From Anaerolineales bacterium (GTDB lineage Bacteria > Chloroflexota > Anaerolineae > Anaerolineales > DRMV01), in assembly GCA_015484985.1 (NCBI GenBank), contig WFUL01000124.1, forward strand, positions 1 to 21,284: a stretch of 21,284 nt of DNA. Reading direction: 5' to 3'. Both the position numbers and the translations under genes were made by a program. This document shows, in pieces, positions 1 through 7,547 of this stretch (position 1 is the stretch's first letter; each line of letters begins with the position of its first letter). The notes under the pieces were generated by a model that did not search any database, was not told the DNA's origin, and saw only the letters and a list, made by a program, of their open reading frames with translations.

Positions 1-119
1 GTGCGGGAAGCGGGTTCGGTTCCAGAGGGCAGGGTCGCCGTTACTGGGGAAGTGGTCCCGCATCCGAAGAGCACCCCAAGGCACCCAATCGAAAGGAAGA
101 TGGCCCAGCGGAAACCCAT
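1..119 (-). CDS. Lipoprotein, N-terminal part only (runs off left edge)
   Basis: Reading the minus strand from the ATG at 119 gives 39 residues with no stop before the window edge. They form a typical bacterial lipoprotein signal: an Arg-containing start (MGFRW), a hydrophobic stretch over residues 6-18, and a lipobox LFGC with the Cys at residue 20. A Ser/Thr/Pro-rich linker follows, as expected for a protein anchored outside the membrane. An AGGA lies 8 nt upstream of this ATG; another in-frame ATG 9 nt earlier has no room for a ribosome site. The gene begins 32 nt after the nitroreductase stop and probably belongs to the same operon. The mature domain lies outside the window, so no function can be given. 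Confidence 0.6.
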   Translation of the reverse strand, partial: MGFRWAIFLSIGCLGVLFGCGTTSPVTATLPSGTEPASR

Positions 120-151
120 GACGCACATCCTGCGATGGCGATGTCCGGGAC

Positions 152-889
152 TTACCGCAGGGGATAACCCTGCTGGGCCAGCACCTGTCGCAGGTGGGAA
201 CGCCCCTCGCGCGCGGCTTTGCGGGCCGCGACCTCCAGCCAACCGAGGACCTCGCCTGTACGCCGGCGGTAAATCCCGGCTCGGAGGACCTCCTCGTCGA
301 AGGCCCGGAGGTGCTCCTCCTGATGGCGATGATAGGTTTCACGATGGAGCACGGCCTCCAGAGGGAGGCGGGGCTTGAGCGCGGGCTCTTCCGCCGGCCA
401 ACCCAGGGTCATGCCCGAAATGGGAAACACCCGGGGAGGTAGGTCGAGCAGGGCGATAACCTCTTCCGGACGATTCCGAATGCCCCCGATGAAACACATC
501 CCCAGGCCCAGGGCTTCCGCGACGATGGCTGCGGTTTGCATGGCGATGGCCGCATCCACAGCCGCCACCAGGAAGTCCTCCACATAGTCGGTGTTTTGTT
601 CCAGACCCTGCATTCGGCAGACCAGGTCCAAACGATAGCGGTCCGCGCACCAAGCCAGGAACACCGGGGCCTGACGGATGTGGTCCTGATTTCCACAAAG
701 TTCTGCGAGCCGGGCCCGCTTTTCGGGGTCCATAACCGCGACCACGCTCCACGTTTGCAGGTAGGAGGACGTGGAACTCCTTTGGGCCGCGGCCACGATG
801 GTTTCTACCATCTCCCATGGCACCGGGTCGGGCTTGTAGCGCCGAATGGAACGATGGGCGTGAATGACCTCCAATACCGGGTGGATCAT
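152..889 (-). CDS. NfsA-like FMN-dependent nitroreductase family protein
   Basis: This is a 245-residue flavoprotein of the nitroreductase superfamily, closest in pattern to the NfsA/FRP branch (usually about 240 residues), which reduces nitro compounds, quinones or flavins with NAD(P)H in the cytoplasm. The N-terminal RSIRRYKPDPVP segment and the following SSTSSYLQTW are the usual FMN-binding region. The segment from LGMCFIGGIRN through the PISGMTLGWP stretch is the family's second flavin-contacting part. The ATG at 889 is chosen because AGGAG lies 6 nt upstream; a longer open frame exists but overlaps lpd in another frame. It starts 23 nt after the dihydrolipoyl dehydrogenase stop, so the two are probably cotranscribed. 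The true substrate cannot be told from sequence. Confidence 0.9.
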   Translation of the reverse strand: MIHPVLEVIHAHRSIRRYKPDPVPWEMVETIVAAAQRSSTSSYLQTWSVVAVMDPEKRARLAELCGNQDHIRQAPVFLAWCADRYRLDLVCRMQGLEQNTDYVEDFLVAAVDAAIAMQTAAIVAEALGLGMCFIGGIRNRPEEVIALLDLPPRVFPISGMTLGWPAEEPALKPRLPLEAVLHRETYHRHQEEHLRAFDEEVLRAGIYRRRTGEVLGWLEVAARKAAREGRSHLRQVLAQQGYPLR

Positions 890-912
890 GAGACGCTCCT
901 GCATGGTTCGGG

Positions 913-2319
913 CTAAATGTGAATGGCCGCGCCCAGGGCCGCGTGGGCCACCTCGGCGATGACCTCGCTCAAGGTGGGGTGCGCGTGCACGTTGTGGGCC
1001 AGTTCTTCGGGGGTCATCTCCATCATGCGGGCCAGGGTGAGTTCGGGCAGGAGCTCGGTGACCTCCGGCCCGATGAGGTGCGCGCCCAGGATTTCCCCGT
1101 CGTCTTCGTTGACCACCAACTTGATCCAGCCCTCGTGCTCGCCCAGGGCCAGGGCCTTGCCGTTGGCCTGGAAGGGAAAGCGGGCCACTCGCACCCGGTA
1201 CCCCCGTTCCTGGGCCTGGGCTTCGGTGAGGCCGAACGCGGCCACCTGGGGCTGGCTGTACACCGCGCGCGGCATGAAGGCGTAGTCCAGGGGTACGGTC
1301 TCGTGGCCGGCCATGGCCTCCATACACAGGATGCCCTGGGCCGAGCCCACGTGGGCCAGCATGAGCTTGCCCGTGACGTCGCCGATGGCCCAAATGCCGG
1401 GCACGTTGGTGGCCATGCGGTCGTCCACTTGAACGGCTCCCTTCTCCGTCAGGGCCACGCCCACCTCTTCCAGGCCCAGGCCCTGGGTGTTGGGTCGGAA
1501 GCCGATGGCCACCAGCACCTGGTCACCCTCCACCTCGGCCTCCCCTTTGGGGCCCTCCATACGCACGCGTACACCGTCCTTGCCCCGGTCGATGCCCACC
1601 ACTTTGTGCTTGGTGAGCACCTGAATTCCCCGCTTCTTCAGGGCCTTGCCCAGTTCTTTGCCCAGGTCGGGGTCCTCCAGCGGAAGCAGGTGGGGCATCA
1701 TTTCCACCACGGTGACTTCCGCGCCGTAAGCGTTCCAGACTGTGGCGAACTCCACCCCGATGGGTCCACCGCCGATGATGACGGGCTTTTCGGGCAGGCG
1801 TTCCTGCAAAATGGCCTCCCGGTAGGTCAGCACCCGCTCTCCATCGGGCTCCATGCCCGGCAGCAAGAAGGGCCGGGCCCCGGTGGCGATGACCACATGC
1901 TGGGCCTGGATACGATACGGCTCGCCCTCCTTGGGCGTGACCTCCACCACCGTGCGTTCCACCAGGCGACCGGTGCCCATGTGAACGTCCACATTGTTCT
2001 TGCGCATGAGGAAGGCCACCCCCTTGGTGAGCCGGCCGGCCACCTGACGGCTGCGCTTCACCGCCTTGGCATAGTCCAGGGAAACCTGGTCCGCGCCCTG
2101 GATGCCGAAGTCCTTGGCCCGTTTCCGCAGGATGTAAGCGATTTCTGCATTGCGCAACAGGGCTTTGGAGGGAATGCAGCCCACGTTGAGGCACACGCCT
2201 CCCAGCCATTCCTTCTCGACCAGGGCCACTTTCATACCCAACTGGGCCCCTCGAATGGCCGCCACGTAGCCCGCGGGTCCAGCGCCCAGGATAATCACGT
2301 CATACATCTCTGCGGTCAT
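913..2319 (-). CDS. lpdA: Dihydrolipoyl dehydrogenase (E3)
   Basis: A 468-residue FAD-dependent disulfide oxidoreductase that reoxidises dihydrolipoamide with NAD+ for 2-oxo acid dehydrogenase complexes or glycine cleavage. Visible marks are the FAD-binding GAGPAG (residues 12-17), the redox-active pair in CLNVGCIPSK (C43 and C48), the NAD-binding GGGPIG, the second FAD motif ending in AIGDV, and the C-terminal HAHPTLSE with the catalytic His447/Glu452 pair. Length is normal for the family. The ATG at 2319 follows AGGAGG by 5 nt; a longer open frame upstream has no such site. No E1, E2 or glycine cleavage gene is adjacent, so it probably serves complexes encoded elsewhere. The operon continues into the nitroreductase. 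Confidence 0.95.
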   Translation of the reverse strand: MTAEMYDVIILGAGPAGYVAAIRGAQLGMKVALVEKEWLGGVCLNVGCIPSKALLRNAEIAYILRKRAKDFGIQGADQVSLDYAKAVKRSRQVAGRLTKGVAFLMRKNNVDVHMGTGRLVERTVVEVTPKEGEPYRIQAQHVVIATGARPFLLPGMEPDGERVLTYREAILQERLPEKPVIIGGGPIGVEFATVWNAYGAEVTVVEMMPHLLPLEDPDLGKELGKALKKRGIQVLTKHKVVGIDRGKDGVRVRMEGPKGEAEVEGDQVLVAIGFRPNTQGLGLEEVGVALTEKGAVQVDDRMATNVPGIWAIGDVTGKLMLAHVGSAQGILCMEAMAGHETVPLDYAFMPRAVYSQPQVAAFGLTEAQAQERGYRVRVARFPFQANGKALALGEHEGWIKLVVNEDDGEILGAHLIGPEVTELLPELTLARMMEMTPEELAHNVHAHPTLSEVIAEVAHAALGAAIHI

Positions 2320-2509
2320 GGGAGCCTCCTGTTGTTTCTTGTAAGGAATGGTGACGGCGGCGATGACGACATCCGACGAAATTCCAGGGTTTCGTGGTAG
2401 GATTGCGCTGTCCCAATTGTAACGGGTTCCGGGTGTCTTTTGGGATGGGAAAGGTGCCTTAGATAGGGCCACACGGAAAGCCTTTGGGTGAAAGAGACCG
2501 GAGAACACC

Positions 2510-3553
2510 ATGCGTACGTCCCATATGCCTTCCCGGCACAGTTCCCAACGTCGGTTCCTTTTGGGGTTGCTCGTGAGTGGGGGGCTGGTGGCTTGGTTGG
2601 CCTTGAGTTTCGATTGGTCCCAGGTCTGGGCGGCCATGGCGCAGACGCGAATCGGGCCGGTGTTGCTCGCGGCGGCCTTGTTCTCCCTGGCCCTGGTCAC
2701 ACGTGCCCGGGCCTGGCAGGTTCTGCTGGGAGAAGGCGTGCCCTTTCCTCCCGTCTTCTGGTCCCTCATGGTGGGTTTCCTGTTCACCACCTTGCTCCCC
2801 TTTCGCTTAGGGGAAGCGGTACGGGTCGTGGCCTTGCGTAAAACCGCGGACGTGCCGTGGAGCCTCGGTATCTCCAGCGTGCTGGTGTCCCGGTTGGTGG
2901 ATGCCATGTTACTGGCTTTTGTCGTGTTGGCCCTGGCGCCCACCGTGCTCCAGGGGCCGGCATTGCTTCAACAACCGTTGGTATGGATGCTGGTCGCAGG
3001 GTTGGCGCTGCTGGTTGTGGGTTGGGGGCTTCGTCAACGGGAACGGATGCGCGCGTGGCTGCATCGAAGGATGGGAACCCGGTCCCGTTGGCGCCCCTGG
3101 TTGCAGCGCTTCGATGGATTGATGCAGGCCCTGTCCCCCTTGGAGGACCCTGGCACCTGGTGGCGCTTTTTAGGATGGAAGGTGCTGACCTGGAGCCTCA
3201 TCGCTTTGGAGCATTACCTATTGTTGCGGATATGGTTCCCTCAAGCCACCCTGCTCTGGGCCTACTGGGTGGTGGCTGTGGCCTCCCTGGGGGTGGCCCT
3301 GCCTTCCGCTCCCGGGCACGTAGGCACCGTGCAGGCGGGCATGCTGGCCGCACTTTGGCCTTTGGGCGTGGACCCGAACCAGGCCCTGGCCCTGTCCCTG
3401 GTGAAGCATGGTGTGTACCTGGGCGTGACCACGGTGCTGGGCTTCATGGGATTGTTTTACACAGGGTGGACGTGGACTGCTCAGGATGGAGTGGGGGAAC
3501 GACAGATACCGGAAGAGCGGACGTCCCAAATCTCTCCAGCGGACCCAGTATAA
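2510..3553 (+). CDS. Flippase-like integral membrane protein (UPF0104 / LPG synthase TM family)
   Basis: A 347-residue polytopic membrane protein with about eight hydrophobic segments, starting with one at residues 16-33 after a basic N-terminus. The order of segments and motifs such as LLPFRLGEAVRVVALRK and LPSAPGHVGTVQAG match the lysylphosphatidylglycerol synthase transmembrane family (the flippase-like part of MprF and the UPF0104 proteins). The aminoacyl-transferase domain of MprF is absent, so it is not a full MprF. Members are proposed to move lipids or lipid-linked sugars across the membrane. The ATG at 2510 follows GGAGA. It lies divergent from lpdA and upstream of the sugar epimerase on the same strand, which fits a role in envelope glycolipid export, but that link is inference. 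Confidence 0.85.
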   Translation: MRTSHMPSRHSSQRRFLLGLLVSGGLVAWLALSFDWSQVWAAMAQTRIGPVLLAAALFSLALVTRARAWQVLLGEGVPFPPVFWSLMVGFLFTTLLPFRLGEAVRVVALRKTADVPWSLGISSVLVSRLVDAMLLAFVVLALAPTVLQGPALLQQPLVWMLVAGLALLVVGWGLRQRERMRAWLHRRMGTRSRWRPWLQRFDGLMQALSPLEDPGTWWRFLGWKVLTWSLIALEHYLLLRIWFPQATLLWAYWVVAVASLGVALPSAPGHVGTVQAGMLAALWPLGVDPNQALALSLVKHGVYLGVTTVLGFMGLFYTGWTWTAQDGVGERQIPEERTSQISPADPV

Positions 3554-3693
3554 TGCCAGCAAAGGTGGGAGGGGTGTCCCCGAGGCGTAGGTTGCCAAAA
3601 GAGGTTCCTGATGCAAGGCCATCCTATCGCAGGGTATACCGGGGGATGAGCACATCGCTAAACGTTATCCATGTACGGTGAGGAGTCGGCATC

Positions 3694-4719
3694 ATGAGTC
3701 GGCATGTTCTGATCACGGGCGGTGCGGGTTTCATTGGCGCCAATTACGCGGCTCGTTTGTTGGCCCGGGGGGAACAGGTCACCCTGTATGACAATCTCTC
3801 CCGTAAGGGCGCCCGGGAGAACGTGGCCTGGTTGCAAGAGCGGTTCGGCGATGCCGTGCGCCTGGTGGTGGGGGACGTCCGGGATGCGGCCCTGTTGACG
3901 GCGCTGGCCCGGGAGGCTGACGTCATCGTGCATCTGGCCGCGCAGGTGGCGGTGACCACTTCGGTGCGCCATCCCCGGGAGGACTTCGAAATCAACGCCC
4001 TGGGCACCTTCAACGTGTTGGAGGCCGCCCGGCTCGCGGGCCATAAGCCACCGGTGCTCTACGCTTCCACAAACAAGGTCTACGGTGCCATGGAGGACCT
4101 GGCCATTGTGGAAGAAGAGACCTGTTATCGCTACGCCGACCTGCCTTATGGCGTGCCCGAGACCCGTCCCTTGGATTTCCACTCCCCGTATGGATGTTCG
4201 AAGGGGGCAGGCGACCAATATGTGCGGGATTACCATCGCATTTACGGCCTGCCCACAGTGGTCTTCCGCCAGAGTTGCATCTACGGCCCTCGGCAATGGG
4301 GGATAGAGGACCAGGGATGGGTAGCCTGGTTCGTCATTGCCGCGGTCACGGAAAGGCCCATTACCATCTACGGCGATGGGAAACAGGTGCGGGACATTCT
4401 GTACATCGATGATTTGCTGGACGCCTTCGATGCAGCCCTGGAGCACCTGGATGTGGCGGCAGGCCAGGTATACAACATCGGCGGGGGTCCGGAGCGTGCC
4501 CTGTCCATCTGGGCCGAGTTCGGGCCCCTTTTGGAACGGTTGGTGGGGCGACGCATTGAGGTGCGTTACGGCCCCTGGCGCCCGGGGGACCAAAAAGTGT
4601 ACATCAGCGACATTCGCAAAGCCCAGCGCGAGTTGGGCTGGACGCCCAAAACAAGCATGGAAGAGGGTGTGACTCGGTTGGTCCAATGGGTGCAGGAGCA
4701 TCGGCATTGGTTCGAATGA
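3694..4719 (+). CDS. NAD-dependent epimerase/dehydratase, CDP-paratose 2-epimerase-like
   Basis: A 341-residue extended short-chain dehydrogenase acting on a nucleotide sugar. The Rossmann motif GGAGFIG is at residues 9-15, DVRD at 61-64 contacts the adenine region, STNKVYG at 125-131 supplies the catalytic Ser/Thr, and the YxxxK pair is Y166/K170 (YGCSK). The STNKVYG wording and the following ETCYRYADLPYG-ETRPLDFHSPYG layout resemble CDP-paratose/tyvelose 2-epimerases more than UDP-glucose 4-epimerases. The NAD cofactor is expected to stay bound. AGGAG lies 9 nt before the ATG. No other deoxysugar genes are nearby, so the substrate is uncertain. A terminator-like hairpin follows at 4748. Confidence 0.88.
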   Translation: MSRHVLITGGAGFIGANYAARLLARGEQVTLYDNLSRKGARENVAWLQERFGDAVRLVVGDVRDAALLTALAREADVIVHLAAQVAVTTSVRHPREDFEINALGTFNVLEAARLAGHKPPVLYASTNKVYGAMEDLAIVEEETCYRYADLPYGVPETRPLDFHSPYGCSKGAGDQYVRDYHRIYGLPTVVFRQSCIYGPRQWGIEDQGWVAWFVIAAVTERPITIYGDGKQVRDILYIDDLLDAFDAALEHLDVAAGQVYNIGGGPERALSIWAEFGPLLERLVGRRIEVRYGPWRPGDQKVYISDIRKAQRELGWTPKTSMEEGVTRLVQWVQEHRHWFE

Positions 4720-4747
4720 AGGCTCGAGCCATGGACAGGGCCCGCCC

Positions 4748-4772
4748 GCCTTGGGTGCCTGAAGGCTTTTTT
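4748..4772 (+). terminator. Probable intrinsic terminator after the epimerase gene
   Basis: A five-base-pair stem GCCTT/AAGGC (4748-4752 with 4762-4766) is followed directly by six T residues (4767-4772). The stem is short, so strength is doubtful, but position and T-run fit a Rho-independent terminator that separates the epimerase from the trans-sulfuration gene. Confidence 0.5.
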
Positions 4773-4822
4773 GAGGCTCGGGTACAGGCCTAAAAACAGT
4801 TTCCCTCATAAGGAGGTTCGTC

Positions 4823-6055
4823 ATGTCATGGACGTTGGGTTTGGGCACGCTTTCGGTGCGGGAAGCGTGGGAAAAACATGTGGAAGGGGCCCATGTCATG
4901 CCCATCTTCCAGACCTCGACGTACATCTTCAAGGACGCCGAGGAAGCCCATGCTGTGTTTCAGGGCCATCGCCACGGATATGTCTACACCCGGCTGGGGC
5001 ATCCCAACGCGGACGAAGCCGCCCAACGCATCGCCCTGCTGGAGGCCTATGACCTCTGGCAGCAGAAACCCGAGGTCAACCCCGATACGCTGGCTTACGG
5101 GCGTTTGTACCCCTCCGGCATGGCGGCCATTACGGCCGCTTTTCTGGCTGCGGTGAAGCCGGGGCAGACCGTGGTGGCACAGCATCGGGCCTATGGGACC
5201 ACCTACCGGCTGTTGAGCACCGTACTCCCTCGATGGGGCATTCAGGTGCATTGGGTTCGGGACCTGAGCCCGGAAGGTTGGGCGCGGGCACTGGAGGAGA
5301 TCAAACGGCCGGCGGTGGTGTACGCGGAAACCCCCTCTAACCCCACTCTGGACATTGTGGACCTGGAGGTCGTGACCCGCCTGGCCCATGAGGCCGGCGC
5401 CCGGGTGCTGGTGGATAACACTTTTGCCACACCTTACTCCCAGCGTCCTTTGACCTGGGGCGTGGATATCGTGGTCCACAGCACCACTAAATACCTGGTG
5501 GGTCATGGTGTGGTGGTGGGGGGTGCGGTCGTCACTCGGGACCAGGCCTGGTTCGAGGAGCGTTTGGTTCCCCTTTCACGGGTCATGGGGTATTCGGTCG
5601 CGCCCTTCGACGCCTGGCTAACCCAATTGGGCTTGAAGACTTTTGCCCTTCGCATGGAGCGGCATTATACCAACGCCCAGACCCTGGCCGAATTCCTTCA
5701 GAACCATCCCAAAGTGGCTCGGGTGCTGTATCCCGGCCTGCCGGACCACCCTGGACACGCAGTGGCCCGTAAACAGATGGTCAACGGATTTGGTGGAATG
5801 GTCTCTTTTGAGGTGAAAGGTGGGGAAGCCGCAGCCTTGGCCTTCATGGGGCACCTGAAACTGGCATCCGTGGGGGTCAGTCTGGGGAATGTGGACTCCC
5901 TGGTCCAGCATCCCGCGAGCATGACCCATCGCAAAGTGCCTTCCCAGGAACAGCGGGCTATGGGGATTACGCCCGGTCTGATACGTTTTTCCGTGGGGAT
6001 TGAGGATGTGGAAGACTTGATACGGGATGTGGACCGGGCCCTGGCCCGGATTTAG
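4823..6055 (+). CDS. PLP-dependent trans-sulfuration enzyme (cystathionine gamma-synthase / O-acetylhomoserine sulfhydrylase family)
   Basis: A 410-residue member of the Cys/Met metabolism PLP family. It has YTRLGHPN (residues 55-62) for cofactor phosphate binding from the neighbouring subunit, PSGMAAI near 97-103, VDNTFATPY with Asp198 pairing to the PLP ring nitrogen, and the Schiff-base lysine K223 in STTKYLVGH. The Tyr124 region reads AYGTTYRLL, without the Cys typical of methionine gamma-lyases, which favours a biosynthetic synthase. That subclass call is inference. Residues about 76-92 form a small insertion before the SGMAAI motif. AAGGAGG lies 7 nt before the ATG. The gene has its own 103-nt leader and is closed by the strong hairpin at 6065. 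Confidence 0.88.
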   Translation: MSWTLGLGTLSVREAWEKHVEGAHVMPIFQTSTYIFKDAEEAHAVFQGHRHGYVYTRLGHPNADEAAQRIALLEAYDLWQQKPEVNPDTLAYGRLYPSGMAAITAAFLAAVKPGQTVVAQHRAYGTTYRLLSTVLPRWGIQVHWVRDLSPEGWARALEEIKRPAVVYAETPSNPTLDIVDLEVVTRLAHEAGARVLVDNTFATPYSQRPLTWGVDIVVHSTTKYLVGHGVVVGGAVVTRDQAWFEERLVPLSRVMGYSVAPFDAWLTQLGLKTFALRMERHYTNAQTLAEFLQNHPKVARVLYPGLPDHPGHAVARKQMVNGFGGMVSFEVKGGEAAALAFMGHLKLASVGVSLGNVDSLVQHPASMTHRKVPSQEQRAMGITPGLIRFSVGIEDVEDLIRDVDRALARI

Positions 6056-6064
6056 GGACAGTAT

Positions 6065-6089
6065 GCGGGCGGCGTCCTTCGCCGCCCGC
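6065..6089. terminator. Bidirectional terminator between convergent genes
   Basis: A perfect ten-base-pair stem GCGGGCGGCG/CGCCGCCCGC with a five-base loop sits in the 39-nt gap between the convergent trans-sulfuration and MaoC genes. It is followed by a short T-containing stretch. It can serve both strands. Confidence 0.7.
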
Positions 6090-6094
6090 GTCGT

Positions 6095-6562
6095 TTATGT
6101 CTGCTCCTCCCCTGTGGGACGCTTGAGAAACATCACCACCCGTTCGAATTCCACCACCACCGTGCCGTCTTGCTTGCGGCCGATGTGTTTGAGGCGCACG
6201 ATGCCCGCGTTGGGACGGGATTTGGATTCTCGCTTTTCCAGCACCTCAGTTTCCACGTACAGGGTGTCCCCGTGGAACATAGGGTTGGGATGGCGCACCT
6301 TCTCATAACCCAGGTTGGCGATGATGGTCCCCTCGGTCAGGTCGGGCACGGTGAGGCCTGTGGCCAGAGCTAAGGTGAGCAGGCCGTTAACGATGCGCTT
6401 CCCGAAAAGGGTTTGGGAGGCGAAGTCTTCGTTGAGGTGCAGGGGTTGAGGGTTCATGGTGAGGGCGCAAAAGAGAACGTTGTCCGCCTCGGTAATGGTG
6501 CGCCCCAGAGGATGGCGAATTTTCATGCCCACTTCTAAGTCTTCGAAGTATTTGCCCGGCAT
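6095..6562 (-). CDS. MaoC-like acyl-CoA hydratase/dehydratase
   Basis: A 155-residue single hot-dog-fold protein of the MaoC family, which hydrates enoyl-CoA-type thioesters. The hydratase motif region is LTMNPQPLHLNEDF, with His42 in the catalytic position. Asn37 stands where classical (R)-hydratases have the catalytic Asp. The NxQPLH form also occurs in relatives of mesaconyl-CoA hydratase, so this may be normal for the subfamily, but that is from memory and unproven here. The ATG at 6562 follows AGGAGG by 6 nt. It is the last gene of the minus-strand group with F420:NADPH oxidoreductase, 81 nt downstream of it. The physiological substrate is unknown. Confidence 0.87.
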   Translation of the reverse strand: MPGKYFEDLEVGMKIRHPLGRTITEADNVLFCALTMNPQPLHLNEDFASQTLFGKRIVNGLLTLALATGLTVPDLTEGTIIANLGYEKVRHPNPMFHGDTLYVETEVLEKRESKSRPNAGIVRLKHIGRKQDGTVVVEFERVVMFLKRPTGEEQT

Positions 6563-6643
6563 GGCGCACCTCCTATGGGAGTGGGGTGGCTGGCAGGCGG
6601 AGGTCAGCGGTCGGCAGTGGGCTGTCTGCTGTCCGCCGTCTGC

Positions 6644-7312
6644 TCACCGCCTATCTGGAACGCCCGTGATGCGAATGCCCGCGTGGGTGGAGCCGTACGT
6701 TTTGTTCAGGTAAATGAGCACACTGGTGAGGCCCTCGACCACTGCGCTATTTTCGATGGGTCCCGCATCCCAGGCCCGTAATCCCGCATCTTCCACCAGC
6801 GCGATGACCCGTTGGCGGTTGGCCTTCCCCCGGCCTGTGACCAAGACGTCGCAGTCTACGGGGCCATCTTCCCACAGGAGTTCGTGGGAGATGTTCTGAA
6901 ACGCGTCCACCACAGCCACGTCAGGTCCCAGAATGGCCTGGGCCTCCTGGGCCGCACTGCCTTCCTGGGGCAGGTGAACCTTTGTCACCTTGGGTGGTCG
7001 GAGGGGCACGACCACGTTCACCACGAGTTTGCCTTGGACCACGTCCCGGATGTGCTCTAATAGGGGACGAAATCCAGCGTAGGGCACACTGACTACCACG
7101 ATGTCCGCGGCCTGGGCGGCTTGCCGGTTTTCCATGCCTTGGATACGAGCGTGGGGAACCCGTTCCCGGATGCGGTTCGCCGCCTGCCGGGCCCGGTCTT
7201 CCGATCGGGACCCGATGATGATGGCATATCCTGCTTTGGCCCAGCGGTAGGCCAATCCTTGGCCCTCTTTGCCGGTGCCTCCCAGAATGGCGATGGCGGG
7301 TTTGTCAGGCAT
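6644..7312 (-). CDS. npdG: NADPH:coenzyme F420 oxidoreductase
   Basis: A 222-residue protein that moves hydride between NADP(H) and coenzyme F420. The N-terminal Rossmann motif GGTGKEGQG (residues 11-19) is the hallmark of the F420-dependent NADP reductase family (Fno/NpdG), and GSR at 34-36 can hold the NADP 2'-phosphate. VVSVPYAGF and VVNVVVPLRP are further family blocks, and the C-terminal SVLIYLNKTYGSTHAGIRIT closes the domain. Length matches the family. Its presence implies F420 in this organism, although no F420 synthesis gene is in the window. The ATG at 7312 follows AGGAGG, and the gene overlaps the upstream 80-codon gene by 8 nt, so translation is probably coupled. Confidence 0.92.
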   Translation of the reverse strand: MPDKPAIAILGGTGKEGQGLAYRWAKAGYAIIIGSRSEDRARQAANRIRERVPHARIQGMENRQAAQAADIVVVSVPYAGFRPLLEHIRDVVQGKLVVNVVVPLRPPKVTKVHLPQEGSAAQEAQAILGPDVAVVDAFQNISHELLWEDGPVDCDVLVTGRGKANRQRVIALVEDAGLRAWDAGPIENSAVVEGLTSVLIYLNKTYGSTHAGIRITGVPDRR

Positions 7313-7547
7313 GGGTATCGTCCTCCTGGTGTAGGGATGTTTGCTCTTCTTTCAACCGGGCAACGTGCTGGCTGAGTTCGTCCATCAAGACTTCTTCCTC
7401 AGCCAGTAGATTACGAGGATGCTTAAGGGTCTTGCTCAACAAGGTGACTGTACGCGCTAAGGTGCGATGACGCCATTCCATGTAGATGTACCAGTGGATC
7501 AGGAAGATAAAGGCAACGATGCACAGGATAAGAATCCAAGACTTCAT
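7305..7547 (-). CDS. Small membrane-anchored coiled-coil protein, unknown function
   Basis: An 80-residue protein that I do not recognise. Residues 3-22 form one strongly hydrophobic helix (WILILCIVAFIFLIHWYIY). Residues about 30-75 are charged and rich in Leu, Glu and Lys, as in a cytoplasmic coiled coil. Its reality is supported by context: its ATG overlaps the stop of the HAD gene (ATGA) and its end overlaps the start of npdG by 8 nt. Such packing suggests coupled translation with both neighbours. It may be a membrane tether or assembly factor, but nothing in the sequence proves this. Confidence 0.75.
   Translation of the reverse strand: MKSWILILCIVAFIFLIHWYIYMEWRHRTLARTVTLLSKTLKHPRNLLAEEEVLMDELSQHVARLKEEQTSLHQEDDTHA

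Noticed and set aside
919..2400. 493-codon plus-strand open frame opposite lpdA
   Set aside because: It is the antisense shadow of a well-supported gene, rich in His and Gly, with no plausible domain.
913..2943. Long minus-strand open frame extending lpdA upstream to 2943
   Set aside because: The extra N-terminal part overlaps the flippase-like gene on the other strand and has no domain; the ATG at 2319 has AGGAGG and starts the normal enzyme.
4720..4822. Possible SAM-type riboswitch before the trans-sulfuration gene
   Set aside because: The leader is only 103 nt and most is accounted for by the terminator-like hairpin; no SAM-I, SAM-II or SAH consensus stem set could be traced.
6590..6655. 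GTCGGCAGT/CTGTCTGCTG-type repetitive stretch between npdG and MaoC
   Set aside because: It is a degenerate, low-complexity inverted repeat with many mismatches; no clean unit or stem could be defined.
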